DNA of 64,000 nucleotides from Morinoia aosen (taxonomy: Eukaryota; Arthropoda; Malacostraca; Amphipoda; Talitridae). The stretch covers positions 8,131,501 to 8,195,500 of the forward strand of contig CM059558.1 of assembly GCA_030386875.1 (NCBI GenBank), given 5' to 3'. Below, piece by piece: positions 28,446 through 40,834 of this stretch. Position 1 is the first letter of the stretch; each line of letters opens with the position of its first letter. The translations under genes and the position numbers were made by a program. Below the pieces are notes generated by a model. That model searched no databases. It was not told the origin of the DNA and saw nothing but the letters and a program-made list of their open reading frames with translations.

Positions 28446-30139
28446 TTCGTTAAAGAGTTATGAGAACTCGAAATTAAAAATATATTGGAATAAAATATCT
28501 TCCTGGCCAATGGCGGGGAAATGAAATACCGGGCCATTGGGAAAATATAATCTGTTGGAAAGTATTCGCATTATGATCACATGAAACAGAATAACAATAA
28601 CGAACAGCCATGTGTATACGCCCATAAAAAACAGGTAATCAAATTAGATCACATGTTTTCTAGGTATGATCAGAATGACGTCCATGTGTTGCGATGCAGT
28701 CGTTCAAACGTCGGTGCACAGTTGGCCGGACGCGATCGAAAAAATTAAAGTATCACCAATCCTCGCGCAGGCAATTCTGTTATTGTTGTAGACATTCTGT
28801 TTCTCGAGTTCATTATAGAAATACTCTCTTAGCTTTTACTTCATTTCATTCGTAACTTAGATGCAAATGACGAGTCGAGTACGTACCATGCAACAGTACT
28901 ACTCATAATGACACTTCACGCTCTAGTGAGACTGAACGAATGAGAAAACAATTTTAATGAAAAATTTGCTCATGAACTTGACGAGATTCAGGACAGTTCT
29001 TTTTCACACACAATAATCATCCAGTATATTTTCAATTTTTATATCAACAATATTTATAAAATGGACCGTTTTATAGTGCTTTCAAACACAAGTTATAGTA
29101 CATAGATGTAAAATACAATTTAAAAGCCGTGCGATAGCGCAGATCACCGATGGGATAATTTTAATTTCTTACCGATATTCGCTATGCGCGTCCGTATTTG
29201 AGAACACAGTCAACATCTGCCAGATGCTGGTGCTGAAATCAATTCAAATTAGGGCCGTTAATTTTTTACTGCAGTTTATTTCAAAGTATTCGAACTGGAG
29301 AAACTGCAAAGTGTGGAATATGGAGCTTGAAGGAATCCGTAAGAACTCCCACAATATCGGATGGCGGTCAGTGTGGGTGAGTGTCAAGTTTACGTCGCAA
29401 TCTCAAATAACCAAATACAGAGGTTATGCGAAGCAGAAGATGAGCCTGCAAATTGCACGTTGTGTTTCCACGATTCCTTAAACTTTTGAACGATGACTAT
29501 CGACGCCCCTTTAGACTTCTCTCGAGGCGGTCATTGGTTCCCTCGTGCTTGTTTAATAGTTCATCTCAAAGATATAATTACACTCAAAAAATTGTATCAG
29601 CCATTCTTTAATCATTGTGTATAACGCATTGATAATCGTCCAAAATTCATTTTTTTGTAGTGTGCTGACATGAGCACAATAATAATGTGTACATAAATGG
29701 ATCATGCATCCGATTAGCCAAATACGCACGTGAATTGCCCGTACACGCCGAATAAAATTTGTAGCAATAAATTAGAGTAAAATTTCATTCATATGAAATG
29801 TGCACGATAAGTGCTTCCTGGCAATTTCAATTTTCATTTATGAAAAACTATCATAACAGTAAAATTAGGTATAAGCTGTAAACTTTAATAAAGCAATTTA
29901 AGTTTTTGCATACAATTTATTGTGAAAACATCCCAAACTCTATAAATATTTTACGTTCTTGTTTCGAATTTCCTAAATCCCTAGGTTATTCCCAAACTTT
30001 CTAGAACTTGGGGAAATTCCCAAGGTGTGGCAGCCCTGGACTACTGCTCGCAGTCGCAGCCGTCTCTCGACCGCGAACGAGATGGCTGTCTCGCCCAGCT
30101 GGCGCGCACGCCTTCGCAGCACCCTCTCGCCGAGAAAGC
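28446..30139. other. No gene recognised
   Basis: Only short frames without domains. The 28860-28930 part is a copy of the dispersed repeat at 10040-10150. Confidence 0.5.
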
Positions 30140-30590
30140 AACACACTTTGGAAGGACTTTTTCCGAGGATCTCAGCAAGTATCGCATTCCAATCGTTAGT
30201 AACCATGAAGAGGATACTGTGTTTTGACCGAGATTTGAATAATAAGGAAGTATGCAGTTATTTCTATTTCGGGTTAAATGATCCTGATGGCCAGTTTGCG
30301 CAATTAATAATAATTTGTTTGAGTTCTCTGTCGCAATCATTAGTCCGTGTTTTATACGTGAAATATCATATGAAGAGTTTGTAGAGATCCAAAAGCTTAT
30401 GCATTTTTAAACATTTGAATGAATCATTTGTGTGAGTATTCGATTCTACTTTCTTTACCTCTCTAAATTTTACAACCAAAGAAGCAAATTTATTTTTTTA
30501 CCTGTTCCGTGCCCAGCATCTATTCCGTATTATAGATATAGCGAAATGATCGTTTGAACAAGAATTTTCAAAGCGTTTTCGGGCAATATA
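30140..30590 (-). repeat. Fragment 1 of a decayed non-LTR family
   Basis: Similar along its length to 33385-33830 (for example GAAGAGGATACTGTGTT in both). It corresponds to the region after the RT of the copy at 33.4-36.0 kb, and also partly to 31025-31085. Orientation is taken from that copy. Confidence 0.5.
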
Positions 30591-31019
30591 TTTTTACTTT
30601 ATTTAAACAATTTAAACAGTTTAAACAATTTATTTACCACAAGTGATACAGCAATAGATTGTATTTTAAGTCTAGTACAATGGACATATTTGAGTATAGC
30701 TACTTGATGGCCAGAATATGTTCAGCGACTTCTAGGACATCCTATCATCAAGCTTTTTTAAAGTGTACAGTTATTCAATCTAATTTACTTAACCTAGGGG
30801 GATACAAGACTGGTCATGCTTCGATGCTCAATTTGTATAACAAAGAAAGAAATAGTTAATATGAGCTAGACGGGAACGGTATTTAAAAAAAAAAAATTAT
30901 TAGTAGTACAAGATCTATATTAATATCATTATAGGCTACCTTATCAAGATAAAAGAAAAAATAGATTGACTTGAACTACCTCATATGATTAATATTTCAA
31001 TGGGAAGAGGGATTCAAGA

Positions 31020-31810
31020 TTTGTTTTGAAAGCTTTGTAAGAGCTTTTTTCACGGATCTCAGCAGGGATTGCATTATGGAGAATTCCAACGGATTATTAT
31101 AATTTAGTACTGATATGTGAAATTTGCACTTTGAATATCAGAAGTTTATCTAATATAATGCCCATAAACATACAAGTGTTCGTTTCTTCTATTTGACCAT
31201 AACTAATTTTAATGCGCGGAAGAGATACATTTTTCATGTATGAAAATGTAATGTATTTTGTCTTATCGATATTGAGGCATATTTTACTATCTTTAAGCCA
31301 CATTGAAAACTTTTGCGGCTCATATTTACTCTTTCCGAAGTTAGAATTTTATTTTCAATTGGAGAAGCCGCAGAAAGCATGCTGTCGTCAGCAAAAAGAA
31401 TTAATTTGTAAACGAAGTAGAATCAACTCTATCGTAGATAAAGATCAAAAAGAGGAGAGGCCCAAGGATCGACCCTTGCGGTACTACTTGCTGATTAATT
31501 GTCAGTAGTTCTGATTGTGCATCATCAATGCAACATATTGCCTCCGATTTGTTAAGTGTAATTTGAACCAATCATGTTCAACTCCTCTAATGTCATAACA
31601 GTGTTGTTTCGATAGTAAAATGTTATAGTCCACGCAATCGAATCCTTTTCGGGAATCAAGAGTAAAGTAGTAAAGTATAATACTCCTTGTATATTCGAGT
31701 GATGATATTGTAAATGATTATATGCAGCCTTGATTGTCGATTTTTTTGAAACGGAAACCGTATTGTTTATCTTAGAGAAAAGATTTTTGTTCAAAATAAT
31801 CACCATTGTT
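31020..31810 (-). pseudogene. Fragment 2: decayed Jockey-like reverse transcriptase
   Basis: Minus-strand translation shows VPQGSILGPLLFLIFI at about 31490-31440 (RT block with the QG turn), an FF-x-x-D degraded catalytic block after it, and KICLNIDKTKYITF with IKISYGQIEETNTCMFMGIILD at 31303-31097 (RT thumb side). Upstream, KKSTIKAAYNHLQ at about 31740 matches the block before the first catalytic region. Many breaks. It is a relic of a Jockey/CR1-type non-LTR element. Confidence 0.65.
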
Positions 31811-33374
31811 AAAAATAGGTTGCACTCTCCATTTCACGAGAGTTCGGGAAATACCCCAGAAAAGTGACTAGTTAATAGCATTAGATATACACGGGGGTAT
31901 TATATCAGCTATAGCCTTAAGAAATTTAGCCGAGAACGTCATTAGTCTACTTGATTTATTTTTCGTGATGTGTATGCACGCAATTACATCGGAAGAATTA
32001 GTTGGTGTGTTAAAAAAGAGTGGTATCCGCATTTAACGTATAAGATGCAACAAACCACTAAATGGATTTATATCAAAGTGAGAGTGACGTTATATTAACA
32101 TTATGCCCTCAAATATCTAAATTGTTCTCAGATTTTGGAACATATATATAGGTTGTGACACACAAATTATTTCTGAGCAGCAAATTCGATAAAAATTGGA
32201 TTTTCCGTTCGATAAAAAGAAAAAGAAAGAAGGAACAATTTAGGAAGTAGAAAATCAAAATAACAAGTTTGACCTGGGTGCCTTGGAAAGGCAAAAAAGG
32301 CGATTCTAGCAGAAAATAAAGAGAAATCATGTGCGTAGAAATTTAAATGATATGAAATCCAGTACGTCAAATCGTAAAAATACTTCTGTAAGTGCGAATA
32401 ATTTCTGTCAAGGATTTTCAACATGTTGCAGTAAATATTGATCAAGCTCTTCGGGCATGTTGATGGTCTGAGGTCTTGGAATTGCGCGTCCAAGAATCTT
32501 CAAAGAAAAGACGTTGATATTGCTTTTTGTCTTTTGCCATTCCTTATTGTCCCGGAAATTTTCGTTGGGCCAATCTTTGAGTGTACAAAATATTAGCTCG
32601 TGAAGGTATGAGATACTCATTTACGTAGAATTTCGGTTAAGTTACACACAAAGGGCGCTGGGACAAAGGTGTGATGGCTGACTACTGATAGAGCATTAAT
32701 TAAATGAGATTGCCCAGATGAAGTATACAAACGCAAAAGTTACCGACGCAAATTCGTGACTGAATAAATTACACAAACAAATTGATAAGCTTTCATCAGC
32801 TGTGGTGGTGTTCTGAAGGATGGTAATCTAACTTTGGGATAAAGACGAATGTTTTTTAAGAAATGGTGGCAGAAAATACGGCACAACCAACACGAGTGTA
32901 ATTCACTCTCAAATAACATTTTAATGTTCTGTTTCTCTGGCCTTAATAAATATACAGAAATTATTTTCAAACCGTTTAAGATTTAGGTGAACAAAAGAAT
33001 TGTGGATGATGTAATTTCCTATGATAACGAAAATTTAAAGAATGAAAAATATCAAAATTCATAAAATCTGTAGCTTACAGACAAAAACCAACTTCAGATT
33101 TGAAATGAAAACACTCAAATTGACTACAGTACGGCCTTATTTATTGCTACAAAATAAGCGTTCCTCAGTGTTATTTAATTCAAAATTCGAAAATTAATTT
33201 TACAAAGTAGTTTAAATGTTAGCATTATATTCTAGAAACGACTTGAGAAAACACTGAAGATTATTGACATTACCCAGGGGAAATTACCCTATTATGATAA
33301 GTCATTTAGGAGAAAAGATTTGACTTGGTTATTTTACATTATTAATATTATGATACGAAAAGGGATTCAAGGTT
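31811..33374. other. No clear gene; a weak 70-codon frame at 32408-32620 (-)
   Basis: The minus-strand frame from ATG 32620 encodes LKILGRAIPRPQ and NMPEELDQYLL, with balanced composition, but no family is recognised. It could be an exon or pseudogene piece. The remainder shows nothing. Confidence 0.3.
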
Positions 33375-36035
33375 CATTTTGAAGCTGTGCAAGAACTTCT
33401 TTCCCCGATCTCTCTATAGATTGAGTTCCAAGTGTTAGTTCCAATGAAGAGGATACTGTGTTGTTACCGAGCTTTTGAATAATAACAAAGCATGAAGTTA
33501 CTTCATTTTCCGGTTAATGGGTCGTGATGACCAATAAGTGCAGTAAATAATTGTTTTACGTCTCAGTCCCCATCATTGGTCAATGTTAGCGAAATTACAT
33601 GAAATTACATATGGAGAGATTGTTGAGATTCAGAAGTTAAGTATTTTTAAACTTTTGAATCAATCATTTGTGTAAGCGTTATATTCTAGTTTCTTTACCG
33701 CGCTAATGGCTCTTTTTGCAGAATAAAGAATATACTGGTTATATTTTTATCAGTTCCATGCCATGGTTCTATTCCGTCTTGTATGGTGAAATGAGCGTTC
33801 GGTAATGTTTTCTCAACTCATCTTCAGGCTAAACTTTTCTCATTTTATGAAAAATTCCAAACTATTTTGATACCTTAGTAATAATATGAGCGAAGTGCTC
33901 TTTGAAGGTCAGATGTTTATCTATTACAATGCCCAGGAACTCACGCGAATTGGTTTCTTCGATTTCACGTTCGCCAATTTTAATGCGTAGAAGAGATATG
34001 TTTCTCTTGAGAATATAATATATTTTGTCTGATCTATAAGAAGGCATATTTTATTAGCTTTAAGCTACATTGAAACCTTATGGAGTTAGTTATTTAAACT
34101 CTCCGTTAATAGAGCGAGACTTCGACTAGGAATGACCGTAGGAAGCGAGCTGTTATCGGCGAAAAGAATGAATTTGAAAAATGATGTAGATTTGACGATA
34201 TCGTTTATAAAGAATAAAAATAGGAGAGGCCCAATGATAGGCCTTTGAGGAACTCCATGGCTAATTGTTGGTAGTTTCGATTGTGCATCGTCAATGACAA
34301 CGTATTGTTTCTAATTTGTTAAATATGACCTGAAAATATCATGAGCAACTCCTCTAATGCCATAACAGTGGAGTTTCGAGAGTCGTAAATTATTATTCAC
34401 AAGATCGAATGCATTTTGGGAGCCAAGAAATACGGAGAAAACAAGCTTACCTCTATCTATATTGGAATAAAGGTATTGTAAATGATTTAATATAGCCTAT
34501 GTTGTTGATTTTTTAAAGCAAAATCAAATAGTTTATCATAGAGAGATTATTTTTGTCTAGGACAGGAATACATTTGTTATGTACAATGTTCTCGAATAAT
34601 TTGCAAATAATTGGTAGCAGGGAGATAGGTCTATAATTGTTTACGCAAGTTTTTTAACAACTTTCAAAAATAGGGGTTACTCTAGTAACTTTCAGAGAGG
34701 CCTTTAGGGCTTTAGTCTATTTTCTGTGTAATTATTAGAGTGATTATCGGACAACATTGACTATATACTGTCGTGATAATTTTTTCAAGTTTAGTATTGC
34801 TTCATCAATGTTGTTGCATAATTTTTAGTTGAGAGATGTCCAATGATGGCATTAGTTCTTCTAGTACAGTGCGCACTGCTCACAAATTTGATAAATTTGT
34901 GCTCCGATATGAGTAAATTACAGAATGTGGCTTAGTGCAAGTGACAGACATTTTTCTCATTTAGCAAATTTAAAAAATTATCCGATAAGTCGTACGTAAT
35001 TATTCCACTAAGAAAATCAGCTGAATCTTTCATGAAGATATTATCGAGCAGCGTAGCAGATTCTGATGATATACGTGTAGGTTTCGTGATAAATGTTGGG
35101 AAAGGTTTAGACTGAAAGACATTTATGAACCTTTGATTTATTCGCACCTTGCATGTTCCAAACGATCATAATTGCAGTCACCGCAGATTAATGTGCCATT
35201 GTATGAAGCCTTAACTACGACATAGTATGATGGAGCTCATTGAGGAAAGATATCGGACAGACTGTTGGAGGCCTATACACCGTTCCAAGCATAATCCGTT
35301 TACCATTTTTCGTCAGTTCTATGAATACAATAATTATGATAATGAATAACGAAGGCATCTACGGATGCTTTATTTCCAATTTCAAGCCTGATGCATATCA
35401 CCTTGTACATTGGATTTTCAAATGCCTTATAACTAACGCGAGGACGCCATGACGCTTTCCCCCGGTCAAGACCGGTACCCATTTCAGACACCTGGGTAGA
35501 GTGGGTTATTGTGCTTGGAATTTTCCCCCTTATACCCAAAAGAGAAAATCGCCACCAGCGCCGGGACTTGAACCCGGGTCTGCCTGCACGGAGGCAAGTT
35601 CGATAGTCACACGGCTACGACGAGCACGTGCTTATATGATCACGATTCATAGTTGTATTTGCTATGATTCTCGAATCTACGTGTTAAGATATGTACGTTC
35701 AGACGCCTTCGCCACGCTTATTATTATTATTGGTATTGATTTTCCATTTAAATCATGTCCCCAGTTTGGTCATCTGGCCAGCTTTCGGTGAAGCTAAGAA
35801 CGACTAAGTTACAATAAAGCTCAGTGATAATACACTGGACTTGGTCAATTTTTTGGTAGAGGATCTACAGTTCCAACACAGCATTGAAAAATTATGGCGA
35901 CCTGTTCTCATCGATTCTTTGAATTTTGTAAAAGTATATTCACAATTTCTAGTTTCATTTAGGTTTGGATACAAGGTTCTCCAAATGATGGAGATCCGGG
36001 TCAATATAATTAAATATATCGGCATGACCACCCAT
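33375..36035 (-). pseudogene. Fragment 3: decayed Jockey-like non-LTR element
   Basis: Minus-strand relics in order: endonuclease start (FSMLCWNCRSSTKKL, about 35910), endonuclease end (FPTFITKPTRISSESATLLD, 35110-34990, the S-A-T-L-x-D block), RT block NYRPISLLP (about 34650), GVPQRPIIGPLLFLFFI (34259-34200), FADNS (about 34160, catalytic FADD mutated), and KIGEREIEETNSREFLGIV at 33990-33930. Frameshifts and stops throughout. A SINE sits between the two endonuclease parts. Confidence 0.75.
35440..35640 (-). repeat. tRNA-derived SINE
   Basis: The minus strand begins with an A-box-like TAGCCGTGTGACTATCG, then a B box GGGTTCAAGTCCC in a good 5-bp stem (CCGGG/CCCGG type), then a body with CGATTTTCTCTTTTGGG. 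Pol III-type head and unrelated body fit a tRNA SINE. Ends are uncertain without other copies. Confidence 0.6.
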
Positions 36036-36762
36036 TAACTGGACAAAACGTAAGTAATATAAAATTTATTATACCAATATGAAATAAACGATAAATTTAT
36101 AGAGTAAAGGTAAAAATAAAACTAATGCTTCTAAAAAAGAAAAAATAAAGATTAAATCAGACTAAGTTAAAAGTCAAAAAAGAGAAATCACATAAAAATG
36201 ATCAGCCTTAAACTTAGTGTTATTTCCTAAGAGTACGTGCAATCAGCCTATGAGCAAGAACATAGGAAAGTACAGATTGCTGATAGCGTTGTTACGAATG
36301 CTAGCATACATCAGGTAGTATCCGCATATTACCCGAAGTGTAACTTAAGATGAAATAGTATAAAATTGAAGCGAGAGAGACATGATATCTAACACGAATG
36401 TCTCTGAGGTCGAAATTAGTTTTGAAGTTTTGTAATATTGGTTACCCCCAAATGATAACCTAATGGCAAATTTATATACAAACAAAGTGGGATAGCGAAC
36501 AAGATGCGAATCGAAGGAATAAATTAGAACGCTACTAACTTTTATTGTTCCCTATAAATCTCCATTTTAGACCTCACAAAGAGCTGTGAACACATAGTTG
36601 CCGTTCACATAGAATGTATAGTGGCAGCCTCAGTAACGTAATAAACCAGTTATTAGATATCATGTCTTCAACTCAGTTAAATTTGGCCATTGTTTTCTTG
36701 TGAAGAACCCGGTGTTACTGAAGGCGATAGGGAAAAACCTCGGCTGACTCTTCAGTCAATAA
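36036..36762. other. No gene seen
   Basis: AT-rich, only short frames, no motif recognised. Confidence 0.5.
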
Positions 36763-37489
36763 GCAGTTTAAGCTTTTCACAGAAATTGAAAATTCCGTTC
36801 CAAGGAATCACTTGAGGAACACATTTAAAAATGTTTTACTTGAATGATATTCTGCTATCTGATGCGTGATTTTCAAGTTATTCAACTTTGAAATTTTCGT
36901 GTTCCATAGCAGTTCCAGTCAGTTGCGCGCTTGAGCTGGAGCTGTTAGAGTACGTTTGGGTACTTTGCAATTTATTATTAGCGGACCCCGCGGAGCCTGA
37001 ACCTACTTCAAGGATTTTTTATTTAATAACACAATAAAGGTTATCACCCGAAAATATTAGCCGGGACTGGGGTAGTGAATACTTAAATCTAGGGTATCCA
37101 CTCCTACGGTTTCGCTTATGTTCTATGGTGGCCTTCATATTGAAACTGATGTCAACTGCATATCGATTTCAGTATTCACTACCCCAGTCCCGCTAATATT
37201 TTTGGGCGATAACCATTATTGTGTTAATAACTAAAACACCCTAGAAGTGGGTTCAGGCTCCGCGTGTCGGCTAACAATAAATTACAAAGTACCCAAACGT
37301 CCTCTAACAGCTCCAGCTCAAGCGCACAACTGACTGGAACTGCTATGGAACACGAAAATTTCAAAGTTGAATAACTCGAAAATAACGCATCAGATAGCAG
37401 AATATTATTCATGTAAAACGTATTTAAATGTGTTCCTTTAGTGATTCTTTGAAACGGAATTTTCAATTTCCATTACAGGCTTAAACTGC
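36763..37489. repeat. Long foldback repeat (two 320-bp arms, 87-bp loop)
   Basis: 36763-37083 and 37171-37489 are inverted copies with scattered differences. The loop is 37084-37170. The outer ends read GCAGTTTAAGC and GCTTAAACTGC; the inner ends GGTAGTGAATACT and AGTATTCACTACC. No coding capacity. It looks like a non-autonomous foldback or MITE-type element. No flanking target duplication was found. Confidence 0.9.
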
Positions 37490-38199
37490 ACATTGATTAT
37501 TTTTTGTTTTCATAATTAAAACACTAATCATGAGGTTAAAGGTAAGACCATTACCAGTTCTGTGTATTTTTAATTTTTCTACAAACAACGACCACAAATA
37601 TAACCTCAGTAATCACCAGTTTTCAGTGGTCTGCCTCTAATTTTCTTCATTGTATTCACTTAATAGGTCATAACATTGCTATCTGCTCTAGCTTAGTTAA
37701 TAAAACAACTAACTTATTTACAGTATAAGTAAACAATTTATTTAACTTTGACCTAAGCCTTTTTCAGAACAGAATTCACGGTGAAAATACATCTAGCAAA
37801 CAAATGGCAGGGCATTTATTATTGAATGAATTTTAATTCCTTGCCTGTATTTTCCAACTGTTTTTCATATTCAATAAAAGCTGTATACACCATTCAACAG
37901 AGCACATGTTCTAGTTGGCTCCACTTTACTTGTATTGTTGGCCATCTATTAGTGCATAAGTTATACCTAAGAACCATCTTTAACTCATGAACACTATATT
38001 GCTTTTTCTATGCATGTCAATATTTCCCTATGCAGTAGACTAGTAAAGATTCAAAAATACAGTTTTAACAATCTGAAATGCTCAAGCAAAAAAAGGAGTT
38101 GCTAAGATCTTTTAAACTTTCAACAGCATTTTCAAGAAATATGTCATGGTAAATAAATTTTACAATTTTACCTATTAATATTCTATAATTGGGTTTTTT
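37490..38199. other. No gene seen
   Basis: AT-rich, no domain or repeat noted. Confidence 0.5.
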
Positions 38200-38549
38200 T
38201 CCTCCGCAAGAGCGCGCTGTAACGGTGTGCGCTGCGCCACCGCAGATTGAGATCTTGCTGCCGCTGCCGGGCGGCTGCGGGCGCCGGCTTTCAGTGTGTT
38301 GTTAAGAACCGTTGAGTGATTACGTAATCTTCTTCGTGCCTGATTTTTCGCGTTGCGCCTCTGCTCAGTGTCGTGAGCCACAGACTGAGCCATTTGCTTG
38401 TTCTACGGTGAAACAAGTCTATTGCAGCAGGGAAGCTGTGCAGTTGGTCCCGGCAGCCGGGACGACTGGCGGTGGAAGGTGAGTCTTCCGGCTAAGCCTA
38501 CAACCTATCTAGGTCTTTAGAGGTGGTAGCCATCTTTGTTGCTAGCAAG

Positions 38550-39599
38550 ATGGCGGCGGCTGGGAAGGCTGCGGCGGTTGAGGCAGCTGAGAAGGCTGCG
38601 GCGGGCGGGGCTGGCGATCCGGGATCGCCAGTGCCGCCGGCGGGGAGCACGCCGGGAGTGCTCGTAGATGTTAGCATGTTGGCTAACATCCTGACTCAGG
38701 CGCGTGGACCGATCCTTGATCGGTTAGCTAGGCAGCTGCCTAAGTTGACTGGCGATGGATCAGTCGATGCGCTGGAGTGGCTGGAGAATCTGGAGAGGCT
38801 CTGCCAGCTGGAGCGTGTGGCGTCGACCGACGTCTTTGGGTTTATGCTTGACGGCAATGCCGCGCGGGTGTTTCGCTCCATGACTGTCGGTGATGCTGCT
38901 CAGTGGCAGGTAGTTAGGTCTACGCTAGCCGCGCAATTCGCGTTGCCTTTGCAGGAGTCTTATAAGCGGTACACCGAGCGTCGGCTTGGAGCTGGCGAGT
39001 CGGTGGACGTATACCTGGATGACTTGGCGCGTCTGGGTGGGAGAGTGGGACTGACAAAGGGAGATTTGATCTTTAGGCTTAAAATTTACGAAGGTCTCAC
39101 CACTACTCTGTACGCGTGGGAAGTTGCGCGTGAGGACGCGTATACTGCGCTGTTCGACGCTGTGGTGTCGAAAGTGCGGGATAAAATAGCCGCACAGAGG
39201 GCTGTGGCCGAGCGAGGCCAGGAGGCCAAGCTCGGGGCAGACCTTGCTGCTTCTGGGAAGCAGGGCAGAGGTGGCAAGGGTGCTTGCTACCGCTGTGGCG
39301 GTGCGCACCACGTGAGGGTGTGCCCGCAGAAGCAAGGCACTGTGGCGCCTGCTGGCAGGAGGGCCGCGAAGGCTCCCGCCAAAAGAAAGTCCGCATGCTG
39401 TGCGTGCGGAGAGATCGGGCATTTTGCTTGTGACTGTCCGACGGTAGCTGGGCCCACGGTTGGTGGGTCGGGTTTCTCTGCGGAGGACGCCAGTCGGGGC
39501 GTCGCGTCCTCCCCAATGGAAACCGCGTTATCCGAGCTTACCGTAGGTCTCCTCTCTCCGAGGAAGGTGACGGCGCCCTCTCGGAGAAAGGGACCTTGA
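38550..39599 (+). CDS. Gag with two CCHC zinc knuckles
   Basis: The open frame starts further up at a GTG, but the first ATG (38550, in AAGATGGCGGCG) gives about 349 residues. An Ala-rich N-terminus is followed by a capsid-like region (DALEWLENLERLCQ, then LAAQFALPLQESYKRY). Two zinc knuckles follow: CYRCGGAHHVRVCP and CCACGEIGHFACDC. It should package element RNA. The frame is intact. Pol overlaps it in the -1 frame. A YY1-like AAGATGGCGGC covers the start. Confidence 0.75.
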   Translation: MAAAGKAAAVEAAEKAAAGGAGDPGSPVPPAGSTPGVLVDVSMLANILTQARGPILDRLARQLPKLTGDGSVDALEWLENLERLCQLERVASTDVFGFMLDGNAARVFRSMTVGDAAQWQVVRSTLAAQFALPLQESYKRYTERRLGAGESVDVYLDDLARLGGRVGLTKGDLIFRLKIYEGLTTTLYAWEVAREDAYTALFDAVVSKVRDKIAAQRAVAERGQEAKLGADLAASGKQGRGGKGACYRCGGAHHVRVCPQKQGTVAPAGRRAAKAPAKRKSACCACGEIGHFACDCPTVAGPTVGGSGFSAEDASRGVASSPMETALSELTVGLLSPRKVTAPSRRKGP

Positions 39600-40828
39600 G
39601 CGGCACGAGTGTGTCGCTGAGGCGGGGCGACCGAGGATCGCTCGGAGCGACTGGTGTTACGACTAGGAGTCGTTTGCCAGTCGTTCGGGCCATTTTGAAT
39701 GGGCATTGTTCATGGTGTCTGGTAGACTCTGGGAGCGAGCGGACGGTGGTTTGTCCGCGAGTGGTGGCGGGCCAACGCCCCCGGCCTGACTCAAAGCCCC
39801 TGACCTGGCCGTTGTTAACCGCGGATGGCAGAACTTCCTATGCGGGGAAGCACTGTCGTGTGGTAGTCGGGTTACAGGGGCATTGTTTTGGTGTCACTGC
39901 GCTCGTTATACCGGAGTTGGGTAATCTTGGCGTTGACTGTCTCCTGGGGAGTGATGTTATTGATCACATGGGGGGCGTCGCCGTCAGGAGAAGCCCTGAC
40001 TCGAAGTATGTAGTTGACTGGGGGAGATCCTGGTCAGCTGGATGCTGTAGGAGGTCCAACAATGGATTCGCCTGTGCCAAGCTGGGAGCTGGCCTGGTGG
40101 CAGGGGCGTTGTCGGTGGAGTCGAGAGGTGCTCCAGCTCCGATCGAGATTGTCGACCTTGACTTTGTTGCTAGGTTCGCTGACGGTCGGTGGACCGTCAG
40201 TTGGCGGTGGTCCGAGAAGCCGCCCGAGGGGTTGCAGACTCGGATCGCGGGGTACGGATGTACTCGGGCGCCTCACGTTCGTGAGCGCTATGACGCAGAG
40301 ATTCTGAGTTGGATCTCGAAGGGTTAGTTGAGGCAGTGGCATGGCCTCATCCAAGGCGTCATTCCTTTGCTGGCCATCGTGCAACCAACGAAGGACACAG
40401 TCCGTCCGGTCATGGATTATCGTGAATTGAACGGCTTTGTCGGGTGTCATATTGGTGATAACATGGTCGCTGTGTGTGGCGACAAGATTTGGAAATGGCG
40501 GCAGCTGCGGGGTGAACTTAAGGTCGTCGACCTTAAGTCTGCGTACATGTAGATCCACGTTTCCGAAGATCTGTGGCAATACCAGATCGTGAAGTTTAAG
40601 GGTGTGCCTTACGCCTTGACGCGATTAGGCTTCGGGCTCTCGTGTGCGCCTCGAACCATGACGGTGATTCTCGGCAAGGTTCTGTCGTTGAACGACCGAG
40701 TTCGTCAAGGGACAGACCACTATATCGATGATAAAGTAGTTTGTAAGTCCGTTCTCAGCGCGCTGGAGCTCTGGGAGCATCTGGCGAGGTACGGGCTTGT
40801 GACGAAGGAACCTGAGAGCCTGGATTGA
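39596..40828 (+). pseudogene. Protease and reverse transcriptase part of pol, three in-frame stops
   Basis: Lies in the -1 frame relative to gag, as in many Gypsy elements. Protease: CLVDSGSERTVV (active-site DSG). RT: VMDYRELNGFV, VDLKSAYM, ALTRLGFGLSCAPR and HYIDDKVV (catalytic IDD). Stops at 40325 (TAG), 40550 (TAG) and 40826 (TGA) are all in the same frame; 40550 and 40826 lie inside conserved blocks. No frameshift up to 40828. Intact, it would process the polyprotein and copy the RNA. Confidence 0.8.
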
Positions 40829-40834
40829 GGCCGG

